From positions 22,049,001 to 22,113,000 of the forward strand of contig NC_092680.1 of assembly GCF_964355755.1 (NCBI RefSeq): 64,000 nt of DNA. Direction: 5' to 3'. Source of the stretch: Antedon mediterranea (lineage: Eukaryota > Echinodermata > Crinoidea > Comatulida > Antedonidae). A program made the translations under genes and the position numbers. This document shows positions 56,554-64,000 of this stretch, piece after piece (within the stretch, counting starts at the first letter, position 1; the number at the start of each line of letters is the position of its first letter). The notes under the pieces were generated by a model, which saw only the letters and a program-made list of their open reading frames with translations, was not told where the DNA came from and ran no database searches.

Positions 56554-59500
56554 ATGATGGAGGACACTCTTCAATCAATTCTCAATGACATCTTGGTAAG
56601 TCTTTGTTGGTTGGTTTTATTTAGTGCTGTCCATTTGTACGCATTTCATTAAATCAATCAATCTATTAGCCTAAACATATTACTTCAACATTCAAGAATG
56701 TTACTTTTATAAAACTAAATTTGAATAATTTGTTATATTTTGCAGATAACCACATCAGTAGAAGAAGCATTCAGTGGGTCAGTAGAAAAACAAGATACAA
56801 AGTTGTACAATGCTACCTTTTTACAAATACAAAAACCTGCTATTTCTCTTTTAGAACTCCATTTATTAATACCATTCTATTCCTGTTTTACAATAATAAG
56901 TGTTGAGTTAACCCTTGAATTGTTAAAAAAAACCAAAATGAATTATTGTATATAGTAATCAGGCCCGTAGCCAGGGGGGGTTTTTATGGTTCGGGCGAAC
57001 CCCCCTTTACAGCGACCCCCCCCCCCTTTAACCGACTGCGAACCCCTATCCCCGACATCCACAATACCTCACCACACCCTCATCTCTGAAAATCCTCCAA
57101 ATACGTGCCCCACAATACAAAAGGTTGTTTGTAAATTGAAAAATTTGTAAACTCGTTCGTGAATAAATCATACCTTATTGTTAAACAAATGAATTGGTTG
57201 CCGATTTTCACCTGAAAAATAATACAAATTTTTGGTCCCAGGATGTAACATGATATTGACGCGAGCTTGGCCACGAACGAATCGTACAAAGAACACCGCT
57301 AGACAACCGCGTACCGCCTTCCGACGTACATCAAAAAATGGAACGCTGCGGTTACCTACAATATTTATGTGTGGCTATGAAGTATAGTGTATCATCATCA
57401 TAGAGGATTATAGTGAATTTAATATATTACACTATAATATCTATGGTATCATGTACTGTAGTTTACATTAGGCCTATGGCATTCGATTATTTTTGTCTAG
57501 ACCACCAGCCGATACGTAGGCATACTCAACTGTATCAATACCACCTATTTACATTGATATATTTAGTTTCCTCAACAAATTGCTGTAAATAAATATAGAT
57601 AGAGCTATCAGGGGCGGTCGCAGGACTATTTTAAGAAGAGGGTTGCCCAAAGACTCCAGGGCTGTAGACACTGAGTATTTGAGCAAGCAAATTGTTAAAT
57701 GACACCCCTAGATGGCCGCAAATAGTACTCTCGCACGTAAATTTATGATAATTTTTTTTTCGTTCAATGCAAACGTCGCGGGGAAGTCTCCGATTAAGGT
57801 ACTTTTGGTACGGTAATACATTCTAATAACTGTACTCAATTAATGTAAATTAATTATCAATTAATAATTTTAAAAAGTTGTACAAAAAATATGAAGCAGT
57901 TGCTATAAATATATTGAGCAAAAGGTTAAATTGTATAATTTGGAATTTTAATTCAATTAAAAATGCTAAATAAAGTCAGATGTTAAAACCACATTTTCCA
58001 AAAATTCATTTTCATTTATCCACTATAAACTTTACAAAAGTGTTGTTTTAAACCACACTCCAAATAAAACAAAGAAAATAATGATAGGAAATTTGCAGAA
58101 AGAAGCAAACTTTGCTCTGTTACCGGTATAACACGGTTCAAATTTTGGAACGTCTATAAATTACTACGGAAATTCGGCCTATATACGACGAACGTACGGA
58201 AATGAAGATAAATAGGGTACTACACGCATCGGAAATACAACACTATACGCACAATTATGATTTGGCCTAAAAATTGGCCTTAGATTATGGAAAACCCCCG
58301 GCAAAACGCAATAATTATGGACAAATCGATTATTAGCCTTGGCAATATGCCTAATATTTAAAAGGAATGAATATAGGCTATATTTCGTTTGTCGATGAAT
58401 TTTTTAAATCATGTGTGAATGATTGATCCATTAGAGGTAATCTGTTATGGTTCTAGTAACACTGCTATGCATGTGTAATTTGTGAATAACGTAGTAGTAT
58501 TCTACATACACGAGCCTAGATAGGGAGGATCTGTACTGTCCATTGCGAGAGGAGGGGGAAGTCCGGTAATGTGTCATGAAAAATGTAACAAGCCAGAGAT
58601 GAAATAAAATTACTAACATTTAGCTGATTGTCGTTGTTTTATTCGTCGTCAGAAGTTTATCGACCGATATCTATTTCTCATGTGTAGTAGAGCGTTTCTT
58701 TGATTGAATAATTTCAAGTTCATTTTGGATTTTCAGTAAATTACCAATTGTTTATTCAAAGTCAAACTGTAACTAATCCCTCACTATTCAATCAAAATGT
58801 TATTATACTACTATATTGTTGAAAAATGGATTGCGTGACTTGAAAATAGATTGATAGTAAAATGTAATAAAGACACGTTCTTGTCTGGTTATTAGGTATG
58901 CATGCTCTGATAAAGCAGAGGATTATTTTTGTAGCGTTCCATTTAAAATAGATTTTATTACAAAGAAATATTTTGGTTGTGAAGGTCGTTTTAACAATTA
59001 GGCTAATATCAAAACATTCAACAATGATAAAATGCCCTGCAACTCTGTAACTACTTTATGACTAAGCCTATCAAGTTCCGTGTCCGGATGGTATACGATG
59101 AAATGGAACTCAATTTCAATTTAGTGGCAGAAACAACATTTAGTATGAAATTAAGGCTGTTGCCCGGGCCACAAGGGAAACACAGTGACAGTGGGACAGT
59201 GACCCAAATACTTAGTGTCCGAACCCCCCTTGACAGATCCTGGCTACGGCCCTGGTAATAATAGTAATTAAAAACTAAGTTTGATTCAGAAAAGTATTTG
59301 GTTTCCAAAGCCTCAGCATACATAGTAGCATCTTTCCCCCAAGAAAATGTCTGTCCATTCATGAAAGAAATATATATTTTAAACATACTAGTATAGTATC
59401 TCTAACTTTAACTAACAGCCAGATAAATACAATTTATCTATTGAAATATTGTCTTCAATCTTCTCAAACTGTACATTCCTTGATTTATTTACATTGAATG

Positions 59501-62500
59501 CTATTTATAGATTTATCCTGTACTCACCAGAAGAAGAACACAACAAAGTCATTTGCTGTAATGAATCCTTCTTACGGTTTTGGAAAGAAGCAATTACTAC
59601 ACTGGTAATTTTCATAGCTAATAAATATTAACAGTTTTTATAGCCTTTCTGGCCTATTTTCTATTTCATAATTTGTTTCGTGCAACTAAATTTGTCAAAT
59701 TATATATAATTATAGATTAGGGGGTGAGGGGTGGGATAAATATTTAATAAATGATAAAAACAAGAGCCATTATTTTATTTTAAAAACCTAAATCCGCTCC
59801 TGGTATGTATGTTAATGTATGATAAGCTATTAATTGTATTTATTATTTTCCAGGATGGACAGAAGGCAGCATTACAGTATTATATAAAAACACTACATGG
59901 ACAACGAGCACCAAAAAGAGTTAGGTTGTTGTGTGATATGCTTGCACTTGCAGTTGAAAAGAAAGTTATTCCTGCAAAGTGAGTTGTTAACAGAGTTAGG
60001 TTGTTGTGTGATATGCTTGCAGTTTAAAAGAAAGTTATTCCTGCAAAGTGAGTTGTTAACAGAGTTAGGTTGTTGTGTGATATGCTTGCAGTTTAAAAGA
60101 AAGTTATTCCCGCAAAGTGAGTTGTTAAAAGAGTTAGGTTGTTGTGTGATATGCTTGCACTTGCAGTTGAAAAGAAAGTTATTCCTGCTAAGTGAGTTGT
60201 TAAAAGAGTTAGGTTGTTGTGTCATATGCTTGCACTTGCAGTTGAAAAGAAAGTTATTCCTGCTAAGTGAGTTGTTAACAGAGTTAGGTTGTTGTGTGAT
60301 ATGCTTGCACTTGCAGTTGAAAAGAAAGTTATTCCTGCTAAGTGAGTTGTTAAAAGAGTTAGGTTGTTGTGTGATATGCTTGCACTTGCAGTTGAAAAGA
60401 AAGTTATTCCTGCTAAGTGAGTTTGTTAACAGAGTTAGGTTGTTATGGTTCGGGCGAACCCCCCCTTTACAGCGAACCCCCCTTAACCGACTGCGAACCC
60501 CCATTCCCGACATGCCCAATACCTCACCCTCATCTCCAAAAATCCTCCAAATACGTGCCCCACAGTACAAAAAGTTGTTTGTAAATTGAAAAATTCGTAA
60601 ACTTGTTCGTGAACCTTCTTCTCTGTATGAGCGTCAACTAGCGATACGTGTCTGTAAATTTCTAAAAGCTGCAAATGAATTGCCGATTTTAACCTGAAAA
60701 ATAAATGTTTGGTCCCTGCATGTAACATGATATTGACGCGTCTCATAGCGAACTGGGGCACGAACGATTCGTACAAAGGACACCGCCAGACAACTGCGTA
60801 CCTATAATTGTTTAGATCACTGGCAGTCAGGCAGCATGCATAAAGTATAGCCTTCCGACGTACATCAGTATTTATGTGTGACTATGAAGTATAATGTATC
60901 ATAGAGGATTATAGTGAATATTAATATTTTACACTATAATATCTATGGTATCAAGTACTGTAGTTCACATTATGGCATCCGATTATTTTTTTCTAGACCA
61001 CCAGCCGATACGTACTAAAATGTATCAATATCACCTATTTAAATATTTATATTCCTCAACAAATTGCTGTAAATAAATATTATAGATAGAGCTAGCAAAT
61101 AGCATTTGCCTTCAACCAGTGTGCTTTTTTCGGGGCTGCTCCTAGATGTATGTTCGCATTGAACTTGAACGCAAAACAAAATACGGAGTAAATGATCAAA
61201 CAATCGGCGGTTCCGCACAGAGCACGCGCATCTAACATACGGCAACAAATAGTTATTGTCCTTTAAATTATCGACGTGTTTGAGAAGGAGGAAAAAAGTA
61301 CGATCTTTTTGCTCATTGGTAGCATGCTGCACGAGAGTGTCTTTTCCGGCCATCTAGGGGTGTCATTTAACAAAATTCGCTTCGCATCAGGCCCCACCCC
61401 CAGGGGGGGGGGGGGGGGGTTGACCCAAATATTTAGTGTCCGAACCCTCCCTTGACAGATCCTGGCTACGGCCCTGTGTGATATGCTTGCACTTGCAGTT
61501 GAAAAGAAATTTATTCCGGCAAAGTGAGTTGTTAACAGAGTTAGGTTGTTGTGTGATATGCTTGCAGTTGAAAAGAAAGTTATTCCTGCAAAGTGAGTTG
61601 TTAACAGAGTTAGGTTGTTGTGTGATATGCTTGCACTTGCAGTTGAAAAGAAATTTATTCCTGCAAAGTGAGTTGTTAACAGAGTTAGGTTGTTGTGTGA
61701 TATGCTTGCAGTTGAAAAGAAAGTTATTCCCGCAAAGTGAGTTGTTAAAAGAGTTAGGTTGTTGTGTGATATGCTTGCACTTGCAGTTGAAAAGAAAGTT
61801 ATTCCTGCAAAGTGAGTTGTTAACAGAGTTAGGTTGTTGTGTGATATGCTTGCAGTTGAAAAGAAAGTTAATCCTGCAAATTGAGTTGTTAATTCAGAGT
61901 TAGGTTGTTGTGTGATATGCTTGCAGTTGAAAAGAAATTTATTCCTGCAAAGTGAGTTTTAATAATTCCCAATGGCTTCCAAAAAATAGGCTTTAAATGG
62001 TATTCTTATATAGTGCCTAATACAATAATTAATAAGAAATATCACATAAGAAATGAGTAAAAACAACAATATAATTGTACAAATAATTCATTATACATCA
62101 TTGATCAATTTTCTTAGTGTATTGGTTATGTTTTTATCATTATTATGTCTTATTTTAAGGTTGATTTGTGAAGAGCTTCTTTTATCAGACAAACTAGACT
62201 TCAAGAGTACAGACACTTGGTGCCAAACATTCTTACTTATCAAGAAAATCATTGTGTTTGTTGACTATAAGGTAAGCATAACAATTGGCTATTCATAACT
62301 AAAAGCATTTCAGTAATTGATCCCTGTAATTATATTACTGTGCTTTTTTATAGGGATGTCGTGACCTTTGGAATCTTATTCTGGATAAAACGTTGAGTAT
62401 TCCAAAGAATGTCAACGTTTCCACTGCTAAGAAATTGGAAACTCTTACAAAGGTATTATTGCATTTCTATATTGTAATACTATACTCCATTGGTACACTT

Positions 62501-63517
62501 TGATAACTTGACCATTTTATCTGTTAATGGCCTCTCATTACCATGATACTTCTGTTTATGTTTTATTTTCATAACTTGACCATTTTATCTGTTAATGGCC
62601 TCTCATTACCATGATACTTCTGTTTATGTTTTATTTTCATAACTTGACCATTTTATCTGTTAATGGCCTCTCATTACCATGATGCTTCTGTTTATGTTTT
62701 ATTTCTGCACTGTATATGTTTTTATTTTAGGTGATTTCTCAAATACTTGATCGTAATTCATGTTTGTTGCCAAGTTATTTTGCAGTAAATGAAATAATGA
62801 AGTCATCATCTGACGAGCCAAACTCAAACCATTGGGTAAGAATTGTGTAGTATCTTCTATAAAAACCAATTCTAACTAATTATTTTGTTCAACTGCCTTC
62901 ACTATGCTTAATATAAAAAAACAACAAAATTGAGTGCAAACTGTCCTCCATGATATAAATGTATTTACACTGCGTGTCATGATTAAAATTCAGTTTAGAT
63001 GGAGGTCTGTGCATTATATATTCCTTAACTTATTTGGTTTCATTTTGTGTGTAAATCACAACATCTCTCACAATACAGGAATATATCAACACAACAATAA
63101 TAAATATGCACTAATCGCATTTGTTTAACTCTTAAAGCTATTGTAGATCACAATAATAAAACATATAAAATGGCTAAAAATAATGTAAAAATATGATTAC
63201 CAAACAGGTATGTTCTTTTTTATTTTTAGCTGATTGGCGATGTGCTGGCTAGATTTGTTGACAGTTTTAGACAGACAGCAAGAATGGTTTCAATCACAGG
63301 TAAGTTGTTTTTACAGGTGTCCCTTTAAATTAATTTATTTTTTGGTTTTCTTTTAAAATTTATCCTGTAGAGATCAGAATTAATTTTAAATAAGTTTTTA
63401 ACAGGACGCTCAAAACTCCTACCAATTGTGGGTCACTCAAGTTCAATTGGAAACGCTTGGAAGTTGGAACAATCAACTTTAAGATTCCCACTGAAAGGAA
63501 TGCTTCCTTATGACAAA
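56554..63517 (+). CDS. MED23: Mediator complex subunit 23 (N-terminal 264 residues)
   Basis: Nine exons: 56554-56595, 56746-56777, 59511-59604, 59854-59978, 62160-62271, 62354-62452, 62731-62835, 63230-63299 and 63405-63517 (792 nt, all phases fit). The product follows animal MED23 closely: LQSI start, EEAFSG, LHGQRAPKRVRLL, EKKVIPAKLICEELL, IIVFVDYKG, ILDRNSCLLPSYFA, VDSFRQTAR, LLPIVG, NAWKLEQSTLRFPLKGMLPYDK. MED23 is a nuclear Mediator subunit linking activators to RNA polymerase II. The full protein is about 1,370 residues, so most of the gene lies beyond the right edge. Exon 2 must end at the donor GTCAGT (56778) to keep frame; the longer open frame there is intron. A complete transposon copy sits in intron 2. 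Confidence 0.93.
56960..59254. mobile_element. 2.3-kb transposon copy, TSD GTAAT
   Basis: Ends CAGGCCCGTAGCCAGG and CCTGGCTACGGCCCTG, flanked by GTAAT on both sides (56955-56959 and 59255-59259). It shares its first ~650 bp and last ~50 bp with the copy at 22603. The middle (about 57,610-59,150) is different and contains no recognisable transposase. CAGGGGCGGTCGCAGGA near 57,609 may start a nested element. Confidence 0.87.
59918..60443. repeat. 69/75-bp tandem array over the donor of MED23 exon 4 (left part)
   Basis: GAGTTAGGTTGTTGTGTGAT starts units at 59918, 59993, 60062, 60131, 60206, 60281, 60356 and 60432. Unit 1 is coding exon plus the donor AAAGTGAGTT; the others repeat both. Unit lengths differ by a 6-bp CTTGCA. 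Read in the MED23 frame, each unit has TGA directly after the donor. The long open frames on both strands here are repeat artefacts. Confidence 0.95.
60444..61476. mobile_element. Third transposon copy, left end missing
   Basis: It starts inside the element (TATGGTTCGGGCGAACCC) and ends with the normal right terminus (CCTGGCTACGGCCCTG). It contains one internal unit of the 371-bp kind and interrupts the MED23 exon 4 array. No target duplication can be read because the left terminus is gone. Confidence 0.85.
61477..61955. repeat. MED23 exon 4 array, right part
   Basis: About seven more 69/75-bp units (starts near 61538, 61607, 61682, 61751, 61826 and 61897, plus a partial first). The last ends with an intact AAAGTGAGTTTTAA. 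Exon 5 follows at 62160. Confidence 0.92.
62503..62705. repeat. 68-bp tandem repeat x3 in MED23 intron 6
   Basis: ATAACTTGACCATTTTATCT, GTTAATGGCCTCTCATTACC and ATGATACTTCTGTTTATG recur at 62503, 62571 and 62639, nearly identical. This one is purely intronic. Confidence 0.95.
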
Positions 63518-64000
63518 GTAAGTTTACAATCAACTTTAAGATTTCCACTGAAAGGAATGCTTCCTTATGACAAAGTAAGTTTACAATCAACTTTAAGATT
63601 TCCACTGAAAGGAATGCTTGAATATGATAAAGTAAGTTTACAATCAACTTTAAGATTTCCACTGAAAGGAATGCTTCAATATGATAAAGTAAGTTTACAA
63701 TCAACTTTAAGATTTCCACTGATAGGAATGCTTCCTTTTGACAAAGTAAGTTTACAATCAACTTTAAGATTTCCACTGAAAGGAATGCTTGAATATGATA
63801 AAGTAAGTTTACAATCAACTTTAAGATTTCCACTGAAAGGAATGCTTGAATATGATAAAGTAAGTTTACAATCAACTTTAAGATTTCCACTGAAAGGAAT
63901 GCTTGAATATGATAAAGTAAGTTTACAATCAACTTTAAGATTTCCACTGAAAGGAATGCTTGAATATGATAAAGTAAGTTTACAATCAACTTTAAGATTT
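63470..64000. repeat. 57-bp tandem array over the donor of MED23 exon 9
   Basis: CAATCAACTTTAAGATTTCC starts a unit every 57 bp from 63470 (ten starts to the window edge). Unit 1 is the end of exon 9 with AAAGTAAGT at 63515-63523; each complete unit keeps that donor. 57 is divisible by 3 and there is no stop in the MED23 frame, so each unit adds a possible 19 residues. The minus-strand open frame here is a by-product. Confidence 0.95.

Noticed and set aside
56778-56955. C-terminal extension of MED23 exon 2
   Set aside because: The frame stays open into the intron by chance. Ending at GTCAGT (56778) restores the conserved join EEAFSG-FILYSP and the phase.
59893-60589. Long open frames (225-230 residues) on both strands over the MED23 exon 4 array
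   Set aside because: The unit length is 69 or 75 bp, so any stop-free frame stays open. The true MED23 frame is a different one and is supported by homology and splice sites.
63360-63989. 209-residue minus-strand open frame with 19-residue repeats
   Set aside because: It is the reverse reading of the 57-bp array at MED23 exon 9. It has no splice or homology support.

Overview
The window is animal nuclear DNA: AT-rich, with short exons, consensus GT-AG introns, eukaryotic poly(A) signals and many transposon remnants. The protein families (a relaxin-receptor-like LGR, giant mosaic ectodomains, MED23) and the frequent intronic word TAGGCCTA point to a marine invertebrate, probably a deuterostome such as an echinoderm. 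The species guess is weak and rests on memory. All intron-exon models were joined by hand from splice sites and reading phase. The three large models keep phase across every junction (8,649 nt, 12,216 nt and 792 nt, all divisible by 3).

Layout. (1) 1-846 (+): 3' end of a single-pass membrane receptor whose cytoplasmic tail carries eight tyrosine motifs. (2) 2,415-29,556 (+): a 43-exon gene for a predicted 2,882-residue GPCR. It has a signal peptide, seven discoidin (F5/8 type C) domains, a C-type lectin domain, an EGF domain, a degenerate lectin-like piece, three CUB or CUB-like domains, a second C-type lectin domain, seven LDL-receptor class A repeats, a leucine-rich-repeat block and a relaxin-receptor-type 7TM domain. 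(3) 55,132-31,422 (-): a 30-exon gene for a predicted 4,071-residue type I membrane protein. It has an animal N-terminal THFRG domain, Ig-like and HYR-like modules, about nine CARDB domains, an RHS/YD-repeat shell with a bacterial-style RHS core, a bacterial-looking module, one EGF, two more Ig-like repeats, one transmembrane helix and a seven-residue tail. (4) 56,554 to beyond the right edge (+): MED23, Mediator subunit 23, first 264 residues in nine exons.

Genes 2 and 3 are convergent, with poly(A) signals about 45 bp apart near 29.85 kb. Genes 3 and 4 are divergent across about 1.4 kb. Both giant receptors are cell-surface proteins; nothing in the sequence shows that they act together.

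Mobile DNA includes a 2.2-2.3 kb element with 5-bp target duplications (two complete copies, one lacking its left end), two MITE families flanked by TTAA, a MITE with TIRs near GCTTGGCTCCCACT, and two LINE remnants. The most unusual structural theme is tandem duplication centred on gene-structure boundaries. Seven separate arrays in the four genes each include a splice donor, a splice acceptor or a stop codon. The array at MED23 exon 9 keeps both reading frame and donor site in each complete copy.
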